Origin: Platanthera guangdongensis
Taxonomy: Eukaryota > Streptophyta > Magnoliopsida > Asparagales > Orchidaceae
DNA length: 64,000 nt
Assembly (NCBI GenBank): GCA_039583875.1
Contig: CM077164.1
Span: 69,595,628 to 69,659,627, forward strand
Direction of reading: 5' to 3'
In this document: piece by piece, positions 34,140 to 45,373 of the stretch
Layout: each line of letters begins with the position of its first letter
Position numbering within the stretch: the stretch's first letter is position 1
Program-made: the position numbers and the translations under genes
The notes under the pieces: generated by a model
Seen by the model: only the letters and a program-made list of their open reading frames with translations
Told to the model about the DNA's origin: nothing
Database searches by the model: none

Positions 34140-34680
34140 AGTGTGTGTGTGTGTGTTTATTTATGTCGAGTGCATGAGTAGTTACTTTCAAGTAGAGTGC
34201 GTGTGTTGTTTTTATTTTTCCGCCTACTCATTTGAGTTAATTGACTGGATTTTATTCAATTAGAGTGTGTGTGTTGTTTTTATTTTTCCGCCTACTCATT
34301 TGAGTTAAATGACTGGATTTTATTCAAGCAAGTGTTTGTAGCTTTTATTTTTCCGCCTACTCACTTGAGTTAAATGACAGGACTGTATTTTCAGTCCTAC
34401 TCGTTTGAGTAGGACTTGTAATTTTCATTCTTTATTTTTCCGCCTACTCACTTGAGTTAAATGGCTGGATTTGATTTTTCGCCTACTCGCTAGGAGTTAA
34501 ATGGTCGGACTTTATTTTGATGTAAATACTTAAGAAAGCCCTGTAATCGCATTTATTTTCTCCTACTCGTTTGAGTAGTACTCGCTTTCATTTCAGTCCT
34601 ACTCATTTGAGTAGGACTTGCAATTTTCAGCTTTTATTTCCCGCCCCCACTCGTTTGAGTGGGACCTGCAAATTTCAATT
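34140..34680 (+). repeat. tandem repeats with CCTACTC...GAGTAGG hairpins in TE-F LTR
   Basis: A unit containing TTTTTCCGCCTACTCA and TTGAGTTAA repeats near 34215, 34281, 34345 and 34435. Perfect hairpins AGTCCTACTC-GTTT-GAGTAGGACT at 34393-34416 and AGTCCTACTC-ATTT-GAGTAGGACT at 34595-34618 are accompanied by shorter ones at 34562-34578 and 34646-34663. A GT microsatellite lies at about 34142-34156. Confidence 0.7.
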
Positions 34681-35646
34681 ATGCAATTTTCTCTTATGTG
34701 TAACTTAGTTTTATTTTTGTCTCTTGTTATATGTTTGAATGAGTGCGGGTGTGTTTAATTGTAATAACTTTTCTAATGTTAGGGTATTTTACTTTTCTTC
34801 TTATTTTCTTTATAACCTTTCAGCGAATAGTTTAGGACGCTCGCATAACCAAACATATAAGCTATCCCCATTCCGATGAGTGGCTAATTGCTTTTAGCCC
34901 TCGGTATCGAAGAGCTTTGGGATATAAAATGTTTTAAATAACCAAATGTCTAATTTTTCAATTTAATTAAAAAACATAAGGTTTACCCCAATTTAACGAT
35001 GCGTAGAACCACATATCGATGTGTGGGCACTATTTCTGTTATCCATACGCTAGCTAGCCGAGAGGCCGTGCATATGGACAGATCACCCCTGGGTAAATAG
35101 AGTTCCGCACTAACCCTCGAGAGAGGAGGCGCGCTAACTCTACCGGATTGGGTTCCCCACCCAATAGCGGGGTTCTTAGCGTACTGCGGGCATTAAGGGG
35201 AATCCTTCGTCAGACGAGAGCCCTGTCGAATACCCTTAATGTCCAGGTGAACGATATTCCTAGAGATAGGTGAGCTCATTATTTTGAACCTCCACAGCCA
35301 GGTTTCCACTTTAATTAAATTGAAACTTTAGATCTCTAGTTATTCAAATCTATTTTTAATCCTAACGTAATTCGATACCGGTAGTTATCTCTTCATCGTC
35401 TATTTTCTTAAATCTATTTTCATCCTATTTTAATTACAACCCTCAACTTACTATTTCAGTAAAATAATAGTGTTTTCGGAGCAGTAGGGGTAATCAACCC
35501 GTTCCCGGGAATAATACGACCTCGGTATTCTCCCGAATATCGAGTACTACTTGCGATAGGTGCACTTTCCTCATCTAGCAAGCCCGCGGCGATCGACTCA
35601 CCGAACCAACCACAGTAAGAGTCTGTTTGCGGGCCAATCAAATTTT

Positions 35647-35665
35647 TGGCGCCGTTGCCGGGGAA
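35647..35665 (+). other. primer binding site of TE-F
   Basis: TGGCGCCGTTGCCGGGGAA, 6 nt after the LTR, the site typical of Athila/Tat-type elements. Confidence 0.85.
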
Positions 35666-35800
35666 CTCTTTGAGTTGTTATTCCGAATCCGAAGTCTATT
35701 ACTTTTACCTTTATTTCAAAAAACTAAAAAAAAAACTTAAAAACTTTTCTTCAAAATCCAAAAAAAAGAAGTTAATTTTCTACTTTCTATTTAAGGGTGT

Positions 35801-36012
35801 ATGACCCGTGGACAGCCTTCGTAGTCCGAAAATTTGGATTTTGATCCTGAGATCGAACGCTCGCTTGCGCGTATTCGGTCTCAACGCCGAAATCCCTCTT
35901 TGGATCCAGAAGAATCCATCGAAGAACCCTCTGCCATTGCTATGGCCGACCCCAATCCGAACGCTGTCATCGAGCGTACAATGTCACATTACGCCCGGCC
36001 GAATTTGGACGA
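35801..36012 (+). pseudogene. gag: gag N-terminus of TE-F, interrupted
   Basis: ATG at 35801 (MTRGQPS), a TAG at 35822-35824, then a clear Athila-type Gag start with DFDPEIERSLARIRS and VIERTMSHYARPN. It is cut at 36012 by the insertion of TE-G. The rest of TE-F lies beyond the right end of the window. Confidence 0.7.
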
Positions 36013-37652
36013 TGTTGGATCCCTAGTTGATTTGGGCTAGGTCCACTTACTTAGGATGTGACCCATCATGTATAGTCTGGGTCAAGTTTATGTCTTAGAG
36101 TCTAGGACAGTCCTCTATCTCAACTTCAGATGGACCAGCCTTCCTCAATACCACCAGGAACTCCAGATCTATCAGTTTTTCAAACTAAGTGAAATGAGTT
36201 CGACGTTCGTCGAACTCAGCTCGACAAAGGTAGTTCGGCGCTCGACGATCGTGAGACAATTCGTAGTGCTGAGCTCGACGAACTATGTTCTTTGTTCGAC
36301 GAACACCGGGATTCTACTTCAACCATTATCAGGACTACTTCAGAATTTCTCTAAGTCAAACTTCAAGCTTTGGTCGACGAATTACTTTCTGAGCTCGACC
36401 TCAAGTTCTCAGATTCTCAGGTCGACGACTTCAGTTCTCAGCTCGACGAATTTAGTTCTCTGCTCAACGAATAAAGATTGTCTGATATTGAAGATTGTCT
36501 GTTCAACGAATGAAGACTGTCAGCTCCACGAACTCAGCCTAGCTCGACGAACTCAGGCTCAGCTCGATGAACTCAAAACTCAGTTCGACGAATTATGTTC
36601 TTCGGTCGACGATTCTAGACTAGGTCTTCTTCCGTTCCCGTCTCATTCCATGGCGCTGATTCCTGAACATTTAATGGCAGTTCTTCCCAGAATACTATCG
36701 TTAGAATGCGATGTTAATCCTAGATTATTACATGTCATTTTCCCATGGAAACAGTTGGGGAAATAATTAATTGCTGCTTCCTTTCCAGGCAGTCTGCCAT
36801 TACTGCTCTATATTCAAAATTCGAATGTTTCTTATGAGACATTGAGATATACAGAAAGAGTCAGTAATACAGATATATACAACAAAAAGAAAGACAGTGA
36901 TTCAGACAACACAGAAAAAGGAATTCATTCTTGGCCCAGAGAGAAACTGATCAAGAAGAAAAAGAAGAAGAACACTACATCAATATCAAGAGACTTCTTC
37001 ATCTGCTTTTACTCAGGATAACTTCAAAGACAATACATTCATATCAGTCACAAGAAGTTCCCTGAGACTTTCTCTGGACCAGGAAATCTAGGTCTTTGAA
37101 GACCTATCACCCTGAAGCAGTGCTCCAGCATTCTTCCTGATTCATTCTACATCTCAGGGGGAGCAAAGATGCTAAACAACAATCCACAAGTCTTCTCATT
37201 TGACTTGAGAAAGAGAAGACCTCATCACCCTCTCACTCCACCTCTGTACAGGGTTTTAATTCACTTCAAAATTATTCTGGTTGCAAGTCTCCCACCAAAA
37301 TACTTGAGGGTTTGGTTTTTGGGAACCTGATCAAAACCCCATTGGTGCCAGGACACCTGATCAACCCCTTCCTGCAGTGGATTCCTACCAGGGTGGTAGA
37401 AGAGTGGACTACCCAGATTTGGGGAACCACTATAAAATTCTTGTGTCGTCTGGTTGCTTTCTTTTCTTTTTGTTTTCTGGCCTTGCTCTGTGAATGTGCT
37501 GTGATTAGATAGTTGCTGCATCTTGGTTTATTGTATTTGCTTCCCTGCAGACACACCTAAAATACAACAACAATTGGAAAAGTTTTAAAATCACCAACAT
37601 ACTATATTCACCCCCACCCTCTAGAGTATATCTGTTCTAACTAACACCTTCA
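36013..37652 (+). repeat. 5' LTR of TE-G
   Basis: Starts TGTTGGATCC. By alignment with the TE-C LTR end (CTAGAGTAT followed by about 25 bp to CTTTCA) the end is at CACCTTCA, 37652. A second possible end CTTTCA is at 37683, in front of a better primer site. A 232-codon frame at 36068-36766 is open only because the word array lacks stops in that phase. Confidence 0.8.
36198..36616 (+). repeat. word array in U3 of TE-G 5' LTR
   Basis: GTTCGTCGAAC, GCTCGACGAACT and GGTCGACGA words about every 20-60 bp. Same position in U3 as in TE-A and TE-C, though the spacer sequences differ. Confidence 0.8.
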
Positions 37653-37685
37653 GGTGGTATCATGCATACCTCCTGAACTTTCAAT

Positions 37686-37698
37686 TGGTATCAAAGCC
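37686..37698 (+). other. probable primer binding site of TE-G
   Basis: TGGTATCAAAGCC, one mismatch to the usual TGGTATCAGAGC. A poorer copy, TGGTATCATG, starts at 37655, just after the alternative LTR end. The leader that follows repeats CAGGTTGGTT several times. Confidence 0.65.
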
Positions 37699-37873
37699 AG
37701 GTTGGTTAAATTACCAGACCTTACAGGTTGGTTGCTATACAAGTAATTCAGTGCTCCAGGTTGGTTAACATACCATACCTGATTGGTTGTACAGGCTAAC
37801 ACCTGAACCCAAAGATCCCTTAGTTAGATCTGTTTGTTTTTATTCTGTTATTGGACTTATCCTTCTCACATAC

Positions 37874-39568
37874 ATGGCCCAAAACAAGGATTATACAAGC
37901 ATCAGACCTCCAGTGTGCAATCTTAATAAGTTTGTCATCTGGAAGGCAAGAATTAGATTATATATGAACTCCATTAATGAAGATATTTTTTCTGTCATTT
38001 CAACAGGTGTTCCTCCAGCTCCTGCAACTTTTGCCAGCACATCAACTAATCTGAGTGCAGTACCACCTCCAGACAATACTGAAGCCTATAAGAAAGCCAA
38101 GATGGCTGATGCAAAGGCTATGAATATTCTGGCCCAAACAATGTCAGATGACATATTTCAGAAGGTGGCTGAGTGCACCTCAGCCAAGGCCATGTGGGAC
38201 TCTCTCAACCAAATGGTAGCAGGCTCAGCTGATGAAAGAAAGGATAGGAGATCCAGTCTCATTTCTCTCTATGAGAATTTCAAAAAGAATGAGACAGAAT
38301 CTGTGGCTGAGATGTACAATAGATTAAGTTCAATCATCAGTGAACTCAAGACTCTTGACAAGGACATCACCTTAACTGAGGTGAATGACAAGATACTGAT
38401 GTGTTTCCCCAGTTCATGGGATTCCAGAATCTGGCCAATCAAAGAAGCCAGAAGCCTCAATGAGATTTCAACAAAATCTTTGTTAGGCAAGCTGAAGTCA
38501 TATGAGCAGCTTGTCAAATCAAGAGAGACAGCAGAACAGAAGACAACTACCCTAGTTAGGAAGGAGCACAGCTTGGCATTCAAAGCTTCTGAAGACAATG
38601 AAACATCTACATCCAATGAAGAGTTAATGAGTCTTTTTGCCAAAAGATTCTACAAAATGACAAGAAAAGACTTTAGAAGAAAATCATCCAGGCAGGATGA
38701 TAAGCCCAAATATGACAAGACACCAACTAAGGAGGTTGTGTGTTTTGGATGCAGAAAGCCTGAGCACTATATTTCAGAATGCCCAGAGAATCAGAAAAAG
38801 GACAAGGGCAGGGACAAGGATTCCAGAAGAAAACAAAGCAGCAGACCCTCCTCCAACAAATATAAAAGGAAAGACAAAGGATTTGTTGCTGAGTCCTGGA
38901 GTGACACAGAAGAGGAAACATCCTCCTCCAGCTTCAGTGAAGAAGAGGAAGAAGCCAGATCCAAGGAAGTGTGCCTAATGGCAATAGATTCCTCCAGAAG
39001 CAATTGTGGATCAGAAGAGGATTCTGAAGATGAAGGTGCCTCAGACTCAGAGGCTGATCAGGTGATTTCTAGTTTTGATTTCAATTCTGACTTATTTAAA
39101 GTAGAATTTAAAACTATGTGCATGGATCTAATAAACTCAGAGAAAGAAACAAAAATCTTGAGGACTAGACTAGAAAACCTTGAATCTGTCAGCACAGAAA
39201 ATAGAAAACTAACTGATCAATTGACACTAGCTAATGAACAGATATTCCAGTTAAAATCTGAATTATGTGAGGCAAAACAACTTGAGCAATCTCTCAATGG
39301 GAGAAGCCTCAAGCTGATGGATATCACAAGCACAGTAAATGCCAGATTAAATGGCAGGGTGGGCTTGGGTGCTTCATCAAGTTTACCCCCCATAATAAAG
39401 AAGAATATACTTTCTACTCCCATAAAGTTTATCACTGCTAAGGGTAAAGAGAAACTAACTGAAAAATCCATGTCAGAAAACAAGTCAAATCCCCTAGACA
39501 ATAGAAACAGAAAACAGAAGAAAGCTGTTAAAAACCAAGTTCAGCAGAATTCGTCGAACTCAGATTGA
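37874..39568 (+). CDS. gag: Gag of TE-G (truncated by a stop, 564 codons)
   Basis: The start MAQNKDYTSIRPP is conserved in TE-C. The capsid-like region spans about residues 1-250. A zinc knuckle C-X2-C-X4-H-X4-C lies at residues 290-303 (CFGCRKPEHYISEC). A Lys/Arg-rich and then Ser/Glu-rich acidic linker follows, and a coiled coil with heptads at about residues 420-475. The frame ends at TGA 39566-39568, where TE-C has CGA (Arg), so this is most likely a C-to-T change at a CpG within the word array. Homology to Gag continues past the stop to WVKNN at 39994, with a further stop at 39644-39646. Gag forms the cytoplasmic particle and binds element RNA. Confidence 0.85.
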   Translation: MAQNKDYTSIRPPVCNLNKFVIWKARIRLYMNSINEDIFSVISTGVPPAPATFASTSTNLSAVPPPDNTEAYKKAKMADAKAMNILAQTMSDDIFQKVAECTSAKAMWDSLNQMVAGSADERKDRRSSLISLYENFKKNETESVAEMYNRLSSIISELKTLDKDITLTEVNDKILMCFPSSWDSRIWPIKEARSLNEISTKSLLGKLKSYEQLVKSRETAEQKTTTLVRKEHSLAFKASEDNETSTSNEELMSLFAKRFYKMTRKDFRRKSSRQDDKPKYDKTPTKEVVCFGCRKPEHYISECPENQKKDKGRDKDSRRKQSSRPSSNKYKRKDKGFVAESWSDTEEETSSSSFSEEEEEARSKEVCLMAIDSSRSNCGSEEDSEDEGASDSEADQVISSFDFNSDLFKVEFKTMCMDLINSEKETKILRTRLENLESVSTENRKLTDQLTLANEQIFQLKSELCEAKQLEQSLNGRSLKLMDITSTVNARLNGRVGLGASSSLPPIIKKNILSTPIKFITAKGKEKLTEKSMSENKSNPLDNRNRKQKKAVKNQVQQNSSNSD

Positions 39569-39796
39569 CGAAATCCTGCAAGTTCGTCGAACCCCGATCG
39601 ACGAACGCTGAACGCAAACTTCAGAAATAATTATTCGTCCAACTGAGATCGACGAACTGTGTATTGTTCGTCGAGCAGAGGTCGACAAACGTGGGAAGCA
39701 GAAAATGACCATGGTCATTCTCTGAGTGGAGGTCGACGATCTCATCCCCATTCGTCGAACTCTGCTCGACAAACTCACAATAATTCGTCGATCCCA
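39549..39796 (+). repeat. word array inside the gag region of TE-G
   Basis: Alternating TTCGTCGAAC and ATCGACGAAC words, aligned with 16033-16274 of TE-C. Two of the Gag-frame stops arise within words here. Confidence 0.75.
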
Positions 39797-39997
39797 GAAC
39801 GACCAAATATAAATCATTTCTTCTATAGAAATTTTAAAGCAGCCAACAAGACATTTAATCCAGTAGCTGATTGGATAATCCCACCTAGGAGATATCACCC
39901 TCTAGGGTATAAGTCTCAACCTGCCTTATCAGTCATTTTTAGTTTTACTTTTCAGCCAAACCAAGGACCCAAGATAACCTGGGTCAAGAACAATTGA

Positions 39998-42738
39998 GCT
40001 TTATTTTTTAATGCAGGTACAGGTGAAGAGCTGTCCAAGGTTAAGTCAGACCTGATACCTGGACAGTGGCTGCTCCAAGCACATGACTGGCAGCAAAGCA
40101 AATCTCTCCAGCTATAAGTCCAAGCTAGGACCAAAGGTGATATTTGGAGACTCAAAGAGTGGTCAGTCAGAAGGATATGGAAGAGTAAGCATTGGAGCAG
40201 TGACCTTCAAAAAAGTGACATATGTAAGAGGACTTAAACATAACCTTATATCCATAACTCAATTATGTGATGAAGGTTATCAGGTACATTTGAACTCTAC
40301 CTCTTGCTCTATTATAAATGATAAAAACCAAACTGCTTTAATTAGACTTAGACAAGGAAACATATATTTAGTAGATTTCACTTCTACCACAACTGATATT
40401 TGTTTACTCAATATCACTAGTAACCAAAATGAGTTATGACACAAAAGGCTAGGACATGTAAACCTTAAGAACATATCTAGGTTATCTAAAGACAACCTTG
40501 TTAGAGGTTTACCTTCTGGTCCCTACAAGAAGGAAAGCCTATGCAGGGCTTGTCAACTAGGCAAGCAAACTAAAACTAGTTTCAAATCCATTAATAAAAG
40601 TGATTCACCTAGGATATTGTATCTGTTTCATGTGGATCATTTTGGACTCATTGCAGTACAAAGCCTAGGAGGGAAGTCTTACACTTTAGTCATTGTTGAT
40701 GATTTCTCCAGATTCAGTTGGGTAGCCTTTCTGAGAGCTAAGTCAGATACATTCAAAGTTCTTACAGATTTTCTCAGGACCATACAGATTGAGTTCTCTA
40801 CTCATGTTGCATTGATAAGAAGTGATCATGCACAGAGTTTGAGTCTCTTCTTATGCATGAGTTCTATGAGAAGGAAGGTATCAGGCAGTGCTTCTCAGCT
40901 CCTAGAACTCCCCAACAAAATGGGGTTGCTGAAAGGAAAAATAGGACACTCATTGAAGCTGCAGGTACATTGTTAGCAGATGCTTACATGCCTCTATCCT
41001 TTTGGGCAGAAGCTGTAAACACAGCTAACTATATCCTGAACAGATGTCTTATACATAAACTAAAACATAAGACCCCCTATGAATTACTTAAAGAAAAGAA
41101 ACCTAAAATCACTTACTTTAAAGTTTTTGGTTGCATATGCTACATCCACACTAATAACAAAAGATACATTAGAAAATTTGAGGCTAAGGCTGAAGAAGGG
41201 ATTTTTCTAGGATATTCCCAAGTAAGCAAGGCATATAGGGTTTTCAACAAATCATCCCTTAAAATTGAAGAATCTGTCCATGTGTCTTTTGATGAAGCTA
41301 ACATGTCTTATAAGGAGAAAGACATTTCTACCAATAGTTTTTTGCAGGTTTCACCACTGTGTGAGTCTATGGATGGACTAAACCTTACCCTAGAGGTTCC
41401 AACTCATCCCACTCCACAGGCTGCTGAAGATAGTGTAGAAGAAGTCCAAGAGGAAGTAACTGAACTTCCATCAACAGCCAGTACCATTCCTTAAGAGGAA
41501 TTATTTACAGAAGCTGTTACTCAACCAACTCCACCAACTGATCTTATCACACTTAGAGATCACCCCAGATCTCAAGTGATTGGAGACATTTCAGTTGGTG
41601 TACAGACAAGACATCAGCTCAATCAAGACTTGATGCATGCCTGTTTTCTCTCTCAAATTGAACCTCTCACCATCCATGAAGCTGAGCAAGATCCCCACTG
41701 GATTCTTTCAATGCAAGAGGAACTAAATCAATTTGAGAGAAACTTACAGTTTGGGATTTGGTTCCAAGACCCCATAACTACCCAGTTATTGGAACCAAAT
41801 GGGTCTATAGGAACAAATTGGATGCACAAGGGAACATAGTAAGAAACAAGGCTAGACTTGTTGCTCAAGGCTATAGGCAAGAGGAAGGAATATAGTATGA
41901 CCAAACCTTTGCCCCTGTTGCAAGGTTGGAGGCCATTAGAATATTCCTAGCCTATGCAGCATACAAAAAGTTCAAAGTATTCCAGATGGATGTTAAGAGT
42001 GTCTTTCTGAATGGTGTACTTCAAGAAGCGGTTTATGTAGAACAACCTCTAGGTTTTATCTCTCTAACTCAACCCTCTTATGTTTACAAATTGCAAAAAG
42101 CTCTCTATGGTTTAAAGCAAGCTCCAAGAGCTTGGTATGAGACCCTAGCTAGCTTTCTCTTAGAGCATAAATTTACAAGAGGAAACATTGATAGAACCCT
42201 TTTCACTAGCCATCATAAGGACCAAATCTTATTGGTACAAATATATGTGGATGACATTATTTTTGGGTCTACTGATCCCAAATTGTGCAAGAGGTTTGCT
42301 GACCTCATGCATTTCAAATTTGAGATGAGTAGTATGGGTGAGCTTTCCTACTTCCTTGGTCTCCAAGTGAAGCAGCTCCCTGATGGTATCTTCCTCTCCC
42401 AATCTAAGTATGCTAAAGAGCTTATTAAAAAGTTTGGGATGGGTGATGCTTCAGGAATGAAAACACCTATGGCTACCAATGCTGTTGTGGATTCTGATGC
42501 AGCAGGGAAACCTGTAGATCAGAAACATTATAGGGCAATTGTTGGATCCCTATTATACTTAACAGCTAGCAGGCCTGACATAATGTTTGCCACATGCCTT
42601 TGTGCTAGATTCCAAGTGAATCCTAAAAAATCTCATCTTATTTTTCTAAAAAGGATTTTGAGATATATAAAGAGTTGTCCTAGTTTAGGACTCTGGTATC
42701 CTGCAGAGTCAGAATTTGAGTTAACTGGATACTCAGAT
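39998..42738 (+). pseudogene. pol: pol of TE-G, left part: protease, integrase, RT, start of RNase H
   Basis: Protease DSG at 40062-40070. Integrase from about 40430 has HVDHFGL (Leu-Phe changed) and VAERKN, but the middle Asp region RSDHGTEF is broken by a one-base loss near 40831. RT keeps QMDVKS (41983-41997) and YVDD (42244-42255). Stops lie at 40053, 40437, 41492 and 41893, and a frameshift lies near 41738. The frame is cut at 42738 in the RNase H signature YSDADFAG, inside the TE-H target duplication CAGAT. Confidence 0.88.
42734..42738. repeat. target-site duplication of TE-H, left copy
   Basis: CAGAT, repeated at 59495-59499 directly after the TE-H 3' LTR. Removing one copy and TE-H restores the RNase H motif of TE-G. 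Confidence 0.93.
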
Positions 42739-45360
42739 TGTAACGCCCCGTATTGTTTTTCGTTGAATGATGGGCGTTACGTTGGCTTTGACCGTTGTTC
42801 GAGCATGGTTTTTCCCGCGGGCTTGCGAGTGGCTGTTTTGGTAGCCGAGTTGCACGATTCCCCAGCAAACCGGAGTCCAAATTGGGGACTCGGTGAGGCC
42901 TCTTAGGGAATGTTTGCACTTTTTCGCGCCCGGGTAATGTTGCTCAAAACGGGTTGCTTGTACAGAAAACAAAAAAAGGTAAAAAGTTCTTCAGGCAAAA
43001 ATGGTCTAGGACGACACAGAAACACTTTTCAAAACACGGAAAAATGGTCGTTTTTGTGCGTGACACGCCCCCCGACACGGGCGTGTCGGGGCGTGACCCA
43101 GGGCGTGACCTGGGCGTGACCTCCTTGACTCGACGAATTTTCTTGCGTCGAGTTGAGCTCGACGAATGGGGTACACACCCCGTGACACGGGCGTGTCACG
43201 GGCCGTGTCCCGCAGTGTCGAGTGTCGAGTGTCGAGTGTCGAGTGTCGAGTGTCGAGCGTCAGATGTCGAGAGAGGGGACACGGCCTGTGAGACGGGCGT
43301 GTCACAGGGCGTGTCAAGCTTTGTCGAGTGTCGACACTTTTGGTCGACGAGGTGTCGAGACACGGGCTACACGCCCTAGGTCACGGGCGTGATCGACCCG
43401 TCACGGGAGTGTACCCGGCTGTGTACCTTGTGGATAAACCTGGATTTGCCGACTTTCTGCGCCGCTTAAGGTACACGCCATGTGACACGGGCATGTCACA
43501 GGGCGTGACAGAGCCGAAAATCAAATGTTTCCAGTTTTTTTGTGCCGTTCATTTCCTTGATTCTGGATCAAATGGACCAGCTCGGTTCTGGAGGAAATAA
43601 TGCCGAAACAGAGATTTCTCCTCCTCATTTCACCTTCTTCTTCATCTTCTTCCTCATTCCAAAAGAACATCAAGGGAGCAAAGCTAAAGCAAGGCAAGGA
43701 AAGAGAGGAGCAACCGTCGCGGCGTCGTCTCGGTTCAGGCAAGCGGTGTTCTTCACCCTTGCCAATCTTATTTCTTGTTCTTTGATTGTGCAACATAGCT
43801 AGTTTTCTCTTTCCATTTTCCTAGCTTGTTCTTCTTGTTTTGTGTTATCCCTCACTAGCCGTATTATGCTCTTGAATTTCCCTATGCTCAATGAATTCGA
43901 TTTTCCATGCTTAGTTTTGTTTAGTTATCACGTCTATGCTAGGTTGATTCATGTCGTTTATCTTGTTCATGTGATTCATGTAGCTAAGTTGATTCATGTT
44001 CATGTAGCCTTTCTTATTCATGTGATTCTTCATTGTTCATATCAGAAGCATGTGATTCTTTCTTGTTCCTAATCTTGTGATTCATGTAACTACGTTAATC
44101 AAACTCTATGAAGTTGACATAACTTTGGCAATTTGTCGTCATGAGGGAGGATGAAGGAAGGGAACGTGTGTACTTGGGTTATGGTGAGACTTGCTTATAG
44201 TGTTACGCTTGGGTTTGTTTATGGTGAGTTTTGCGAGGCGAATTGTGAACCATGGCAGGAGTGTTTGTGTGAGGATTCGGTAAGGGGTGGTGTGGTTTAA
44301 GCCTTTGTGGCCACCGGGTTTGGATTTGTGGTGTAGAGCACCATTTTGGCCCCGATTTGGGCTGGCTTTTATTGGTGCGTTCCACTTTAGGGCTGCCACC
44401 AAAAGACCCTTGCGGAATCGCATTTAACCGCTGCTTATGTTTCACTCGTATAACTGTTTCTTGTTCGAACGATGATGGAATGGGCATGTGTATTGCCTTT
44501 TTGCTCCTGCGGGTTGAGCAGGACTTGCTAAGAATTGCACTGGGTGCGTTTTACACTTTGGATTGCCAGTATGTAATACTAGTTTTCCACCTGTTTTTGT
44601 TCACTAATTTTACTTACATGAAACATTGCTACGGGGTCGGTAAGCCCCTTCGTCCCATTTTCTGAACTTCCTACTATATTGTGTAGCTTTGATGATTGCT
44701 GAGGTTTTCTTTCTTGAATGCCTCAGGTGCAGGTTGTAGCCAGTTGAGCGGCTAGTGTTTGGGTCGAGTTTCTTTGGAGCTAGCCGAGCTTACTTAGCGA
44801 GGTAGTTCTTTTCTTTGTGGTACAGACATACATGTGCCCTAATGGGTTCGTGTCAGCTTGTTGGCGCCCATTGGTGGCTTTCTTTACTTGTAATATCTGA
44901 ATACTAGACTGCTAATGTGACTCATTTGGATGAGATGATGTCTCCTTGCACTTGGGAAGGATTTATGCTAGGTTGCATTAGATATTTTCAAGATAAAACA
45001 AAACCTATTATTGTATCACATGCATAACATGTTTTGATCACCGAACAAGTATTTTCCAAAGAACGTAAACAAAGATGATTTCTGATATTATTATAAATAT
45101 AGACTGCATATAGGAGATCGTAATCAATAAACAAAGTATTTCCGCCACGTATAAACACACATTTTAATGCCTAAGGCCGAGGGATACGGCCATTAAACTC
45201 AAAGGTTTTCTTGTATTTAACTGCTGGATTTCAACTCATAAAGTAAGCGTCAAGGGTTTCCTGAGCGTGTGCAGTTATCCCCTGCACGACGTGGCATCAT
45301 AACCCGTAGTTCCTCTTGCTCTGATACGATGTACTCGTTGAGGAAATGCGGGTTGTGACA
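42739..45360 (+). repeat. 5' LTR of TE-H (2622 bp)
   Basis: Starts TGTAACGCCCCG, ends GTTGTGACA. It is nearly identical to 56897-59494, and several of the differences I see are repeat-number changes. U3 holds the CACGGGCGTGTC array (43060-43515). Short repeats with GATTCATGT occur at about 43940-44085. Frames of 70-100 codons inside have no protein-like features. Confidence 0.95.
43060..43515 (+). repeat. CACGGGCGTGTC inverted-word array in TE-H 5' LTR
   Basis: GACACGGGCGTGTC, GGGCGTGACC and GTGACACGGGCGTGTCAC pairs recur. Mixed in are the SIRE-type words CTCGACGAATTT and GCTCGACGAATGG (43128-43167) and a perfect tandem of GTCGAGT (five units from 43217). The equivalent array in the 3' LTR is at 57219-57645. 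I see no clear TATA box downstream. Confidence 0.75.
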
Positions 45361-45362
45361 GT

Positions 45363-45373
45363 TGGTATCAGAG
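45363..45373 (+). other. primer binding site of TE-H
   Basis: TGGTATCAGAG, 2 bp after the LTR, matching initiator tRNA-Met. The 650 bp leader from 45374 to 46022 has several copies of a phrase like ATGTAGTATGGGATGCATA but no gene. Confidence 0.85.

Larger units (their letters stand above)
32641..35640 (+). repeat. 5' LTR of TE-F, Athila-type (left end uncertain)
   Basis: The right end is fixed by CCAATCA at 35640 followed by the primer site. The promoter lies at 33243, and the long AT-rich R-U5 part follows. The left end is not identifiable because the 3' LTR is outside the window, so the LTR may begin further left. 35040-35300 matches the relic at 11140-11320. Hairpin repeats occur at about 34140-34680. 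Confidence 0.6.

Noticed and set aside
20766..36012. TE-D and TE-F as a single element with an internal inversion
   Set aside because: TE-D markers (accessory gene, stem-loop, post-pol block) are all on the minus strand and TE-F LTR, primer site and gag are on the plus strand. Two neighbouring elements explain this without an inversion, though the boundary is not defined.
36068..36766. A 232-codon open frame inside the TE-G 5' LTR
   Set aside because: It runs through the word array, whose words encode Ser-Ser-Thr in this phase and contain no stop. The copy in the 3' LTR closes early, and TE-A and TE-C have no equivalent.
42739..45360. Several 70-140 codon frames in both LTRs of TE-H
   Set aside because: They overlap on both strands, are low complexity or repeat-derived, and have no recognisable domain.
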